From: Bacilli bacterium
GTDB taxonomy: Bacteria; Bacillota_I; Bacilli_A; ML615J-28; CAG-313
DNA length: 64,000 bases
Assembly: GCA_017501465.1 (NCBI GenBank)
Contig: JAFVWY010000015.1
Coordinates: 43,422 to 107,421 of the forward strand
Direction: 5' to 3'
A program made the translations under genes and the position numbers. The notes beneath the pieces were generated by a model. That model was not told the DNA's origin. It ran no database searches and saw only the letters and a program-made list of their open reading frames with translations. This document shows positions 27,744 to 36,826 of the stretch, piece after piece. How positions within the stretch are numbered: position 1 is the stretch's first letter; each line of letters opens with the position of its first letter.

Positions 27744-29156
27744 TTAGTTGCCTCCTTTTCCACCAACAGTCATATGTGAAACTCTAATTGTAGGTTGGCC
27801 AACATTTGTTGGGATACTTCCACTTAAAGACCCACACATACCTTGTGAACAAGATAAGTTGTTAGCAATCATGTCGATATTAAATAGAATATCTTTACCA
27901 CTACCAACTAAAGTAGCTCCTTTTACAGGTCTTGTAATTTTACCATCTTCAATTAAATAACCGACATTAACTGCAAAATTAAATTCACCTGTGGCAGGAT
28001 TTACTGATCCTCCACCCATTGATTTTGCAAATAACCCATATTTAGTATTTTGAATAATTTCATCAAAAGTAGATGTACCATTTAAGAAATAAGTATTAGT
28101 CATTCTTGAAGTAGTTTGGTATTTATAAGTTTCTCTTCTTGAATTACCAGTAACAGGGTGATTCATGATCTTAGCATTTCTTTTATCAACTAAGTATGAT
28201 TTTAAAACCCCATTTTCAATTAAAACATTTTTTTGTGATGGAGTTCCTTCATCGTCAACATTAATTGAACCCCATTCATTTTCATCGACACCAGTATCAA
28301 CCGCATTAACAATGTCACTAGCAATTTTTTGACCAAGTTTACCACAAAATACTGATTGATTTTTTGCAACACTTGTAGCTTCTAAACCATGTACACAAGC
28401 CTCATGTAATATTACACCACCAAAGCCATTATTGATAACAACAGGAATATCGCCACCAACCATATCTTCAGCATGTAACATTTCAACAGCATCGTGAGCA
28501 GCTTCATGAGCATATTTTTCTACATCAATATTATCATACATTTCCATACCTTGGTTCATACCCCAACCATATGCAACATTTTGCATTGATTTGCCATCAC
28601 TTGCTATAGCATTTACAGTAAATCTTGTATTATCTCTCGTATCTCCTTGCCATGTTCCATCACTTGCAAATACAAACATTTCTTGGATTTTCTTAAAAGT
28701 AGTACAAGAAACTTGAATAATTTCTTTGCTATATTCAAATGCAACTTTAGTAGCTTTATTAATTAATTCAACTTCAAAATCGAAGTTTTCATATCTAGGT
28801 GTAATAGTTTTAGTGATTTGTTTGATTTGTTTTTCTACAAAAGGTTCAACATTTGTTGTTTTTTCACCATTAAAACTTTCAGATAGTTGTTTTGCGACTT
28901 CTTTTAGTTTTTCTACACTACATTCAGTTACAGAAGCATTTACTGCCATATCACCTTTGATGACACGTACAGCAGCACCACTAACTTTACTAGTTGTGAT
29001 GTTTTGAATTTTACCTGACATCGCACTTATATTTTCATTAAGTGTTGATTCCATATAAACTTCTGCAAATTCGCCACCAGTTGATAAAGCAATTTCTAAG
29101 ATTTCTTTAGCATCAGCTTGACTAATACCAAATTTATTAATAATTTCTTTTGCCAT
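27744..29156 (-). CDS. tldD: Metalloprotease TldD
   Basis: Catalytic subunit of TldDE. The 470 residues contain the HExxxH zinc site (HEACVH in GGVILHEACVHGLEA), the preceding VVINNGFGG, GTPSQKNVLIENG and GEFNFAVNVGYLIEDGKI. TldDE removes leaders from some modified peptides (microcins) and acts on antitoxins in enterobacteria; the client here is unknown. GAAAGGAGAA lies upstream of the start. The pair occupies the site between dnaJ and rsmE where prmA sits in Bacillus, but on the opposite strand. Confidence 0.95.
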   Translation of the reverse strand: MAKEIINKFGISQADAKEILEIALSTGGEFAEVYMESTLNENISAMSGKIQNITTSKVSGAAVRVIKGDMAVNASVTECSVEKLKEVAKQLSESFNGEKTTNVEPFVEKQIKQITKTITPRYENFDFEVELINKATKVAFEYSKEIIQVSCTTFKKIQEMFVFASDGTWQGDTRDNTRFTVNAIASDGKSMQNVAYGWGMNQGMEMYDNIDVEKYAHEAAHDAVEMLHAEDMVGGDIPVVINNGFGGVILHEACVHGLEATSVAKNQSVFCGKLGQKIASDIVNAVDTGVDENEWGSINVDDEGTPSQKNVLIENGVLKSYLVDKRNAKIMNHPVTGNSRRETYKYQTTSRMTNTYFLNGTSTFDEIIQNTKYGLFAKSMGGGSVNPATGEFNFAVNVGYLIEDGKITRPVKGATLVGSGKDILFNIDMIANNLSCSQGMCGSLSGSIPTNVGQPTIRVSHMTVGGKGGN

Positions 29157-29269
29157 TATAATTCTCCTTTCTTTTATTACCTTTATTATATTATTTATTA
29201 TATAAAATAAAGAAATTAATGCTTATGAAAACATTTACATTTTTAATGAAAAAGACTTTTAACGAATAC

Positions 29270-29299
29270 TTGGTAAAAATTAACAAATTATGGTAAAAT
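29270..29299 (+). promoter_or_regulatory. Promoter of the rsmE operon
   Basis: TTGGTA (29270-29275), an 18-bp spacer and TAAAAT (29294-29299), with an extended TG at 29291-29292. It lies 20 bases before the ATG. The rest of the 163-base divergent gap to tldD is AT-rich with no other clear signal. Confidence 0.65.
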
Positions 29300-29319
29300 A
29301 GATAAGAAGAGGTGACATT

Positions 29320-30060
29320 ATGCAAAGATATTTTGTCCAAAAAGATTCTATAAACTATCTTAATAATACTGCATATATTATTGGTGATGATGTTCATCAT
29401 ATCAAAGTAGTAATGAGAATGAATGTCGGTAATAAAGTTTATCTTTGTGATAATGAAAAAACTTTTATTGCAGAGATTTCATCAATTGAAGAACACTTAG
29501 TAACATTTAATTTAGTTGAAGAAGTATTAGATAATCCTGAACTTGATATTGAAGTAACTATTGCTCATGGTTTAGTATCTAGAGAAAAGAAAGAAGAGAC
29601 TATTCAAAAGATTACTCAATTAGGCGCTGTAGGCTATATACCGGTTCTTATGAAGAATTCAGTTGTTAAAATTGTTAAGGAAAAAGAACAAAAACAAACA
29701 GAAAGACTTCAAAAGATTGCTAAAGAAGCATCAGAACAATCTCATCGTATCAAAGAGTTAGTGGTAAATAATCCCATTACTTTTAAGGAGTTATTAAAAT
29801 TAACGTCATTATATGATGCATGTTTATTTGCATCGACTGTTGAAGAAAAGGATAGTAATAATTTTAAAAAGATAATTAGAAGAAAAGATATTAAAAAAAT
29901 TTTAGTTCTTGTTGGACCTGAAGCTGGTATTGATAAGAGTGAAATAGAAATGTTGAATAATTGGATTCCTATTTCACTTGGTCCAAGAATTTTAAGAACT
30001 GAAGTTGCGCCTTTATATATTTTAAGTGCAATCAGCTATGAGAAAGAACTTGGTGATTAA
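29320..30060 (+). CDS. rsmE: 16S rRNA m3U1498 methyltransferase RsmE
   Basis: SPOUT-class methyltransferase acting on U1498 of 16S rRNA. The 246 residues have the N-terminal PUA-like domain (HHIKVVMRMNVGNKVYL), EQSHRIKELVV, and the C-terminal knot with VGPEAGIDKSEIE and LGPRILRTEVAPLY. It stands in the conserved dnaJ-...-rsmE-mtaB context of Bacillota. GAGGTGAC lies upstream of the start. Confidence 0.95.
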   Translation: MQRYFVQKDSINYLNNTAYIIGDDVHHIKVVMRMNVGNKVYLCDNEKTFIAEISSIEEHLVTFNLVEEVLDNPELDIEVTIAHGLVSREKKEETIQKITQLGAVGYIPVLMKNSVVKIVKEKEQKQTERLQKIAKEASEQSHRIKELVVNNPITFKELLKLTSLYDACLFASTVEEKDSNNFKKIIRRKDIKKILVLVGPEAGIDKSEIEMLNNWIPISLGPRILRTEVAPLYILSAISYEKELGD

Positions 30061-30061
30061 T

Positions 30062-31357
30062 ATGAAGTTTTTAATTAGTAGTTTAGGTTGTAAGGTAAAT
30101 ATTTATGAATCAGAAGCGGTTGCATTTGATTTAAAAAATAGGGGTTGGGAAATTGATGAAGTAAATCCTGATGTTGTAATCATTAATACTTGCACAGTTA
30201 CTCAAATGAGTGATGTTAAATCTCGGAAACTAATTAGACAATTAATTAGAAAGCATCCTAATGCTATATGTGTTGTCATGGGTTGTTATTCTCAACTAGA
30301 TTCTAATAATGTTAGTTTAATTGATGGTGTTGATATTGTAATCGGTACCAATAATCGCAAAAATATTTATGAATTAATTGAAGAGTATCGTTTATTTAAA
30401 AAACCAATTAATAAAGTAATTGACTCGAAAGCTTATACGACTTTTGAGGATTTAAGATTAAATGAATTATCAATTCATACTAGAGGATTTGTGAAAGTTC
30501 AAGATGGATGTGAAAACTTCTGTAGTTATTGCGCGATTCCATATTCAAGAGGTCCTATCAAATCAAGACCACTAGAGTCTGTTATTAGTGAGATTAAAGA
30601 TTTAGTAGATAGTGGCGTTAAAGAAATTGTTTTAGCAGGTATCAATACTGGTACTTATGGTAAAGATTTAGAAAGTATTACCTTAGCAAAACTTATTGAT
30701 GAAATAATAGAAAAAGTTCCTAATCTTTACAGGGTAAGACTATCTTCCATTGAATTAATGGAAATTACTGATGAACTTTTAGATGTTTTAAAAAAACATG
30801 AGGATAAAATTGCAAATCATCTTCATATTCCTTTGCAATCTGGATGTGATGAAACACTAATTAGAATGAATAGAAAATATTTGATGAAAGATTACTTTGA
30901 AAAAATAGGTTTGATTAGATCAATGTTTAATGATATTGCAATTACAACTGATTGTTTGGCAGGATTTGTTGGTGAAACTTTGGAAGAATTCAATACTACA
31001 TATAATAATATCATAAAACTAGGTTTTGCTGATTGTCATATTTTCCCTTATTCTAAAAGATTAAATACTAAAGCTTATGATTTGCCTAATCATTTAGATC
31101 CTAGTATTATTAAAGAAAGAGCTCATAAATTACAAACGCTTGCTAAAGAATTAAAATTAAAATACTATAATCAGTTTATTGGTACTGTTCAAAGTGTTTT
31201 GATGGAACAGCTAAAAAATGGTTATTGGTATGGGCATACTAGCAATTATTTAGAAGTTAAAGTTAAAGATAATTCGATTAATTTAACTAATCAAGTAGTA
31301 AGAGTTCGATTAATCAAAGTAATTAATGGTACAATATTAGCAGAGGAGGAAGCATAA
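30062..31357 (+). CDS. mtaB: tRNA t6A37 methylthiotransferase MtaB
   Basis: Radical SAM enzyme turning t6A37 into ms2t6A37 in tRNAs for ANN codons. It has 431 residues. The N-terminal UPF0004 domain carries three cluster cysteines (Cys10 in SLGCKVN, INTCTVT, MGCYSQ). The radical SAM motif is CENFCSYC (CxxxCxxC) followed by IPYSRGP, and a TRAM-like C terminus follows. The SLGCKVNxYES signature places it with MtaB/YqeV and not MiaB. ATG 30062 follows GGTGAT and lies one base after the rsmE stop; the upstream in-frame extension to 30026 overlaps rsmE and has no ribosome site. Confidence 0.94.
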   Translation: MKFLISSLGCKVNIYESEAVAFDLKNRGWEIDEVNPDVVIINTCTVTQMSDVKSRKLIRQLIRKHPNAICVVMGCYSQLDSNNVSLIDGVDIVIGTNNRKNIYELIEEYRLFKKPINKVIDSKAYTTFEDLRLNELSIHTRGFVKVQDGCENFCSYCAIPYSRGPIKSRPLESVISEIKDLVDSGVKEIVLAGINTGTYGKDLESITLAKLIDEIIEKVPNLYRVRLSSIELMEITDELLDVLKKHEDKIANHLHIPLQSGCDETLIRMNRKYLMKDYFEKIGLIRSMFNDIAITTDCLAGFVGETLEEFNTTYNNIIKLGFADCHIFPYSKRLNTKAYDLPNHLDPSIIKERAHKLQTLAKELKLKYYNQFIGTVQSVLMEQLKNGYWYGHTSNYLEVKVKDNSINLTNQVVRVRLIKVINGTILAEEEA

Positions 31358-32676
31358 TGAAATTTAGTGAATTAAATTTTAAACCTTTTATTTTAGAAGC
31401 ACTAAAGGAATTAAAATTTGTAGAAGCAACTACTGTTCAAGAAAAAGTATTTGAACAATTAAAAAGTAATTCTAATATTATTGTTCAAAGTGCAACCGGT
31501 AGTGGTAAAACTCATGCTTTTTTACTACCAATTTTTAATCAAATAAATGAAAATGATAAAACAGTTCAAGCAGTTATTATTGCACCTACTAGAGAATTAG
31601 CTACTCAGTTATTTAATTGCGCTAACCAAATTGCAAAATTTAATGATATTGATGTTAGACTCTACATTGGTGGTGCTAATCGTGATGATGAAATTAGAAA
31701 ATTAAATATTTCACAACCACAAGTAGTGATTGGCACGATTGGTAGAATTCATGATTTAGCAATTAATCAAAATGTTTTAAAAATTTATTCTGCCAAAAAC
31801 TTAGTTATTGATGAAGCTGACATGGTTTTTGAAGAAAAAGAAATCGTAGAAGTAGATAAAGTTTTAGGAATAATTGTTGATAATCCTAAATTTTGGTTAT
31901 TTTCTGCAACTCTTACTAAAGGGTTAAGAAATTTTATCAACAAGTATTTAACTGGTACAGAAGAAATAATTTTAGAAGAAAAAGAATTAACAAAATCTAG
32001 TATCGAACATATTTTCATTCCATGCAAAGCAAAACAAAAAGAACAAGTTTTAATGGAAGTATTAGATATAATTAATCCATATCTTGCTTTAATATTTGTT
32101 AATACAAAAGAAAAAGTTATTGCATTAAGTAAATTTTTAGCTGATAATAATATTAAAGTAGCTACTCTTCATGGTAATTTAGATGATAGAACAAGAAGAC
32201 AAACATTAAAAAGAATTCAAGATATGCAGTATAAATATATTGTAGCAAGTGACATTGCATCACGTGGTATTGATTTACCAGGCGTTAGTCATGTTATTAA
32301 TTTTGAGTTACCTACCGATATTGAATTTTACATTCATAGAACGGGTAGAACAGCAAGATATGATGCTAAAGGTTCAGCAATAGCTTTGTATGATTATGAT
32401 GATGAAAAGTATGTTGAATTCCTAAGAAAAAAGGGTTTGAATGTTAAGTTTAAAAAGATAGTTAATAAAGAACTAGTTCAAACTAAACTGGAAAAAGCAC
32501 GTGGAACTATTATCATAAAACAAAAAACTGATGCTGTCCACGCTAAATATCCAATGCCTAAAAAGGTAAAACCAGGATATAAGAAAAAAAGATTAGAAAA
32601 AATTAAAAAAGAGATTAAGAAAATCGAAAGAGAACGTATAGAAAACATCTATCGTAATAAAAATAAAAAGAAATAA
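31357..32676 (+). CDS. DEAD-box RNA helicase
   Basis: ATP-dependent RNA helicase of 439 residues. All core motifs are visible: SATGSGKT (I), PTRELA (Ia), GTIGR (Ib, Ile in place of Pro), DEAD (II), SAT (III), FVNTKEK (IV), SDIASRGIDLPGV (V) and HRTGRTAR (VI). It ends in a strongly basic tail (last 45 residues, mostly Lys, Arg and Glu), as in cold-shock and ribosome-assembly helicases such as CshB. The ATG overlaps the mtaB stop by one base (TAATG), linking it to the RNA-modification operon. Confidence 0.93.
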   Translation: MKFSELNFKPFILEALKELKFVEATTVQEKVFEQLKSNSNIIVQSATGSGKTHAFLLPIFNQINENDKTVQAVIIAPTRELATQLFNCANQIAKFNDIDVRLYIGGANRDDEIRKLNISQPQVVIGTIGRIHDLAINQNVLKIYSAKNLVIDEADMVFEEKEIVEVDKVLGIIVDNPKFWLFSATLTKGLRNFINKYLTGTEEIILEEKELTKSSIEHIFIPCKAKQKEQVLMEVLDIINPYLALIFVNTKEKVIALSKFLADNNIKVATLHGNLDDRTRRQTLKRIQDMQYKYIVASDIASRGIDLPGVSHVINFELPTDIEFYIHRTGRTARYDAKGSAIALYDYDDEKYVEFLRKKGLNVKFKKIVNKELVQTKLEKARGTIIIKQKTDAVHAKYPMPKKVKPGYKKKRLEKIKKEIKKIERERIENIYRNKNKKK

Positions 32677-32700
32677 GGATAAAAAATATTTGGAGGAATT

Positions 32701-34881
32701 ATGAGTAATATATGGTTATGGGTAATACTTGCAATATGCTTAGTTGCAATGTTATTTGTATTTTATAATTTTATTGTCATTAGACGCTTACCAGAAGGAA
32801 CAGAAAGAATGGTTAAGATGAGTGATATTATTCGTCAAGGTGCTAATGTATTTATTAAAAAAGAGTTTACTACTATTGGAATTGTAGTATGTGTTATTGC
32901 AGTATTATTCACTTTATTTATTGAAAAATTTAGTGGTATTACATATTTATTAGGTGCAGGTATGAGTAGTATTGTTTGTATTCTTGGTATGAAGAGTGCA
33001 ACTTATGCTAACGTACGTACAGCTAATAAAGCTAGAGAATCTTTATCAGTTGGACAAACTGTTAAAGTTGCTTTAAAAGGGGGATCAATTAGTGGATTAA
33101 GTGTTCAAGCATTGGGTCTACTTGGTCTTGTATTAATTGTTATTATTAGTGGTGTGGGACCACAAACACTTGAAACATTATCAGGTGTAGGATTAGAATC
33201 ATTAAAAACTTATAATGGCAATGGTTTAATTCATATCAAAGCATTACTAACTAATACTTCAATTATGAGAATTACCTCATATTCATTAGGTTGTTCAACT
33301 GTAGCGATGTTTAATCGTGTTGCTGGTGGTAACTATACAAAAGCTGCCGATATTTCAGCGGATATCTTAGGTAAGATTAGAAATGATTTACCAGAAGATG
33401 ATAGTAGAGTTCCTAATGTTATTGCTGACTTTATTGGTGATAATGTTAATGATATTGCTGGTAACTGCTCTGACTTACTTGAAAGTTTTGTTGCGACAGT
33501 ATCTGCAACCATTATTGTTGCAATTGGCTTTTTAACAACTAAAGGGGTTAATTTAAGTGTTGATTTATTCAATTCTACTTATATGTATCCAGTAGTTATT
33601 GCTGGTGGTGGCTTACTTGGTTGTGTAATTGGTATTCTAATTGTTACTATTAGAAAAATGGGTGATAAACCTAATAAAGAATTAAATCTTGCAACTTATA
33701 TTTCTGCCGCATTAAGTGTTATTATCTGTGGTGTTGTTTCATATTTAGCATTTGGTAATGCGAATTATGATTTAGCAAGTTTAGGTTGGAAACTTGGTTG
33801 GGCTACACCTTGGGTATGTAGTATTCTTGGTATCGCTTCTGGTGTTGCTATTGGTATGATTACTGAATACTATACAAGTAGTGATTATAAGCCTACTAAG
33901 GAATTAGCTCAATATTCAGTAGAAGGAGAAGCATTTGTTGTTACAAAAGGTGATGCAATTGGTTCTAAATCTTGTTTATTCCCTATTTTAATTATTGGTG
34001 CATCATTAGTAATATCTGGAGCAATTTGTGGTTTATATGGTATTGCAGTTGCTGCTTTAGGTATGTTATCATTTGTAGGTACTACTGTTACAATTGATGC
34101 CTTTGGTCCAATTGCGGATAATGCGGGTGGTTTAGCTGAATCTTGTCATTTAGATTCAAGTGTTAGAACAATTACAGATAAACTTGATGCCGTTGGTAAT
34201 ACAACAGCTGCTATTGGTAAAGGTTTTGCTATAGGTTCTGCAGCTTTTGCAACCGTTTCATTAATTTGTGCTTATGTTAGTAACTTTACTGATGTTCCAA
34301 GAATTAATAGTTATTTAATTATTGCTGGCTGTATAATTGGTGGTGCGCTAATTGAATTCTTTGTCGCTATCTTAACAGACAATACAATTAAATCAGCAAA
34401 AGAATTAGCTAATGTGGGTGATAGACAATTATCTGATCCTGAAATTATGGCAGGAAAAAAAGATCCTGATTACAATGAATTAGTATCTCTTGCTACTAAA
34501 GCTGCTTTAAAGAGAATGTTATTACCATCTATTATTGCATTAGTAGTTCCATTTGTTTGTGGTGCAGTTTTAGGACCTGAATTTGTTATTGGTATTTTAT
34601 TAGGTGCTACTATTACAGCAATTCCTAGAGCAATCTTTATGGGTAACTCTGGTGGTGCATTTGATAATGCTAAAAAATATGTTGAATCAGGTGCATTAGA
34701 AGGTCACGGTAAGGGTAGTGCTGCTCATAAAGCTACCGTTACTGGTGATACAATTGGTGATACAAGAAAAGACGTTGTCGGTGTAGCACTTGATATTTTC
34801 ATTAAAATGATGTCTACAGTGGCAACTACTTTATTTGTAGTAATTAATGCTTTATATATATTCCTATCAGGATTATTCTAA
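32701..34881 (+). CDS. hppA: Membrane-bound ion-pumping pyrophosphatase
   Basis: Hydrolyses pyrophosphate and pumps H+ or Na+ across the membrane. It has 726 residues and about 16 predicted helices. The substrate site reads ADISADILGKIRNDLPEDD followed by VIADFIGDNVNDIAG; the family usually has GDNVGDxAGMxADLFES, so this copy diverges (NDIAGNCSDLLES). EYYTS is present, and a second pyrophosphate site GDTIGDTRKDVVG diverges from GDPxKDT. GNTTAAIGKG (499-508) has Ala503 and Gly506, the signature of K+-dependent enzymes. The pumped ion cannot be told by eye. TTGGAGG lies upstream, 24 bases after the helicase gene. Confidence 0.94.
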   Translation: MSNIWLWVILAICLVAMLFVFYNFIVIRRLPEGTERMVKMSDIIRQGANVFIKKEFTTIGIVVCVIAVLFTLFIEKFSGITYLLGAGMSSIVCILGMKSATYANVRTANKARESLSVGQTVKVALKGGSISGLSVQALGLLGLVLIVIISGVGPQTLETLSGVGLESLKTYNGNGLIHIKALLTNTSIMRITSYSLGCSTVAMFNRVAGGNYTKAADISADILGKIRNDLPEDDSRVPNVIADFIGDNVNDIAGNCSDLLESFVATVSATIIVAIGFLTTKGVNLSVDLFNSTYMYPVVIAGGGLLGCVIGILIVTIRKMGDKPNKELNLATYISAALSVIICGVVSYLAFGNANYDLASLGWKLGWATPWVCSILGIASGVAIGMITEYYTSSDYKPTKELAQYSVEGEAFVVTKGDAIGSKSCLFPILIIGASLVISGAICGLYGIAVAALGMLSFVGTTVTIDAFGPIADNAGGLAESCHLDSSVRTITDKLDAVGNTTAAIGKGFAIGSAAFATVSLICAYVSNFTDVPRINSYLIIAGCIIGGALIEFFVAILTDNTIKSAKELANVGDRQLSDPEIMAGKKDPDYNELVSLATKAALKRMLLPSIIALVVPFVCGAVLGPEFVIGILLGATITAIPRAIFMGNSGGAFDNAKKYVESGALEGHGKGSAAHKATVTGDTIGDTRKDVVGVALDIFIKMMSTVATTLFVVINALYIFLSGLF

Positions 34882-34886
34882 AAAAT

Positions 34887-34918
34887 AAAAATATCTCTAT
34901 TATAGAGATATTTTTTTT
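34887..34918 (+). terminator. Terminator of the rsmE-hppA operon
   Basis: A 13-bp stem AAAAATATCTCTA / TAGAGATATTTTT with loop TTA, then a long T run. Confidence 0.9.
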
Positions 34919-34941
34919 CATATAATATTCACCTACAAAAG

Positions 34942-34970
34942 TAGACAAATTAGACAAAATGTGATACAAT
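34942..34970 (+). promoter_or_regulatory. Promoter of the second GH18 lipoprotein
   Basis: TAGACA (34942-34947), a 17-bp spacer and TACAAT (34965-34970), 25 bases before the ATG. TAGACAAA is repeated at 34951. Confidence 0.6.
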
Positions 34971-34995
34971 TAAAAGGAATAAAAAGGAGTTACCT

Positions 34996-36795
34996 ATGAA
35001 GATAATTCAAAAATTAATTATTTTACTTTTAGTATTACCATGTTTATTTTTAGTATCTTGTAAAGATAAAGATAATGATAATGATTTTAAACCTACTTTA
35101 AAGATTGATGAAACTACATATCAAGATAAATATTATTATTTAGATTTTGATATTACTTCTTTAAAAGTCATTGAAACATATGATACTGATAAAACTAACA
35201 TTATTAATGTAACTATAGATATGGTATCTAGTGAAGACTTATTAAAACTTAATACAATTGGTAGTCATGAAATAGTTATAACGTATAACAATTTAAATTG
35301 TAGTGTTATAATTAATTTAGTAGACAAAGTTCACGTTACTTTTACTGCCAATAACAAACTTATCTATTCTCAATATTTTCTAGCAGGATCAACTGTAACT
35401 GATGTGCCAGAAGTTCCAAGTATTGATGGATATGTAGGTAAGTGGGATGTAAATGATTTTTCAAATGTTACAACTGATTTAGCAGTAAATGCAGTTTATA
35501 TTAATAATCAAGCAAATACTTTAGAAGAGGTTGTTGCATATCTTGATCAGTTATTAGATGGAATTAAAGTAACAAGCGATTTAGTTCTTGATCAATATAT
35601 TGGTAAATGTCATATTACTTGGAGTAGCGATAGTGAATATATTAGCGATACTGGTAAGTATAAAAGACCATACCAAACTAGTGTAGTTAATTTATTTGCA
35701 AAAGTAACTGATGGAACTAATGTTTGTAATCTTACTTATACTTTTACTTTAGATGGTTATCGTTCTCTTGATAGTAATATTGCATCTGGATATGTATTTA
35801 GAAGTTATGGAACTTTAAATGATGAATTCTTTGAAACAATGGATATTATTTATTGTGCATTTATTGAAGTTGATGTTGATGGTGACATGATTGGTAAGAA
35901 TGCATATGGTGATGATATTAAACAAAGAAACGATGCTGTTAAGGATAAGATTAAGACATTTATTATTCCAAAAGCTAGAAAACAAGGCTCATATGTTGTA
36001 GCATCACTTGGTGGTGGTGGTAATGAGGTTACCGCAACTTATCGAATCGTTGCTGCTAGTGAAGAATTGCGTAAAAAATATGCTCAAAAAGTAGTAGAAG
36101 TTATTAATGAGTGTGGACTTGATGGAGTAGACTTAGACTGGGAAACACCAAGATCATCTGAGGCTAAGAATTTTACTTTATTAATGAAAGAAATATACAC
36201 ACAAGTAAAAGCAAATAATCCAAATCATATTGTGACAGCTGCTATTGGTGGTGGTTCACAATGTAGTAGATTTGATTTAACAAATTCTGGACAATATTTA
36301 GATTTTATCAATATTATGAGCTATAGTATGTATAGTAGTGGAGGTTATTATCAAAGTAATCTATACAATAGAAGTGGCTACCATAACCCTACAGCTAAAG
36401 CAGGTAGAACTGGTGTTTCTATCCATGATTCAATTAGAAACTTTAATAACTTAGGAATTCCTAATAGTAAATTAATTATTGGGGCAGCTTTTTATGGTAA
36501 AGTTCAAATGAATACAGGAAGCTATTGGACAAGTGGACATAGTATGGATTATTCATTGATTAAAACAAGACTATCTTCTGGTTATTATGAATATTACTAT
36601 GACGAAGTAGCCGAAGTGCCTTATTTATTAAGTGTAGATGGTAAAGAATTTATTTCATATGATGATCATCGCTCGATTGTTGCGAAATGTAATTATATTA
36701 AAGAACATAAACTTGCCGGATTAATGTTTTGGGAAAGTGGTTGTGATATTACAGGTGATTTAGTCCACGCGATGAATGTTGGTTTAAAACAATAA
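34996..36795 (+). CDS. GH18-family lipoprotein
   Basis: Predicted surface glycoside hydrolase, 599 residues. The signal peptide ends in a lipobox LVSC (Cys22), followed by an Asp/Lys/Asn-rich linker. Residues about 30-250 contain beta-rich modules, one resembling a degenerate B-repeat (VTFTANNKLIYSQYF onward) and one an Ig-like domain before the enzyme. The GH18 domain spans about 255-599 with the catalytic DGVDLDWE at 376-383, so the acid/base Glu is intact. It resembles the C-terminal half of the 1316-residue lipoprotein at 2.6 kb but lacks its Cys/His and duplicated modules. AAGGAG precedes the start. It forms a single-gene unit. Confidence 0.9.
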   Translation: MKIIQKLIILLLVLPCLFLVSCKDKDNDNDFKPTLKIDETTYQDKYYYLDFDITSLKVIETYDTDKTNIINVTIDMVSSEDLLKLNTIGSHEIVITYNNLNCSVIINLVDKVHVTFTANNKLIYSQYFLAGSTVTDVPEVPSIDGYVGKWDVNDFSNVTTDLAVNAVYINNQANTLEEVVAYLDQLLDGIKVTSDLVLDQYIGKCHITWSSDSEYISDTGKYKRPYQTSVVNLFAKVTDGTNVCNLTYTFTLDGYRSLDSNIASGYVFRSYGTLNDEFFETMDIIYCAFIEVDVDGDMIGKNAYGDDIKQRNDAVKDKIKTFIIPKARKQGSYVVASLGGGGNEVTATYRIVAASEELRKKYAQKVVEVINECGLDGVDLDWETPRSSEAKNFTLLMKEIYTQVKANNPNHIVTAAIGGGSQCSRFDLTNSGQYLDFINIMSYSMYSSGGYYQSNLYNRSGYHNPTAKAGRTGVSIHDSIRNFNNLGIPNSKLIIGAAFYGKVQMNTGSYWTSGHSMDYSLIKTRLSSGYYEYYYDEVAEVPYLLSVDGKEFISYDDHRSIVAKCNYIKEHKLAGLMFWESGCDITGDLVHAMNVGLKQ

Positions 36796-36797
36796 AA

Positions 36798-36826
36798 AAA
36801 TGGAAGCTATTCATTAGCTTCCATTT
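36798..36826 (-). terminator. Terminator of plsX, also facing the GH18 gene
   Basis: A 12-bp stem AAATGGAAGCTA / TAGCTTCCATTT with loop TTCAT. On the minus strand it is followed by a good T run. The plsX stop codon (36807-36809) is part of the stem. On the plus strand the T run is poor. Confidence 0.75.

Noticed and set aside
27748..29007. Plus-strand open frames opposite tldD
   Set aside because: The minus-strand reading matches TldD with its HExxxH site; the others are shadows.
29157..29319. Small RNA in the tldD-rsmE divergent gap
   Set aside because: Only AT-rich sequence, ribosome sites and the rsmE promoter are visible; there is no stable hairpin with a T run.
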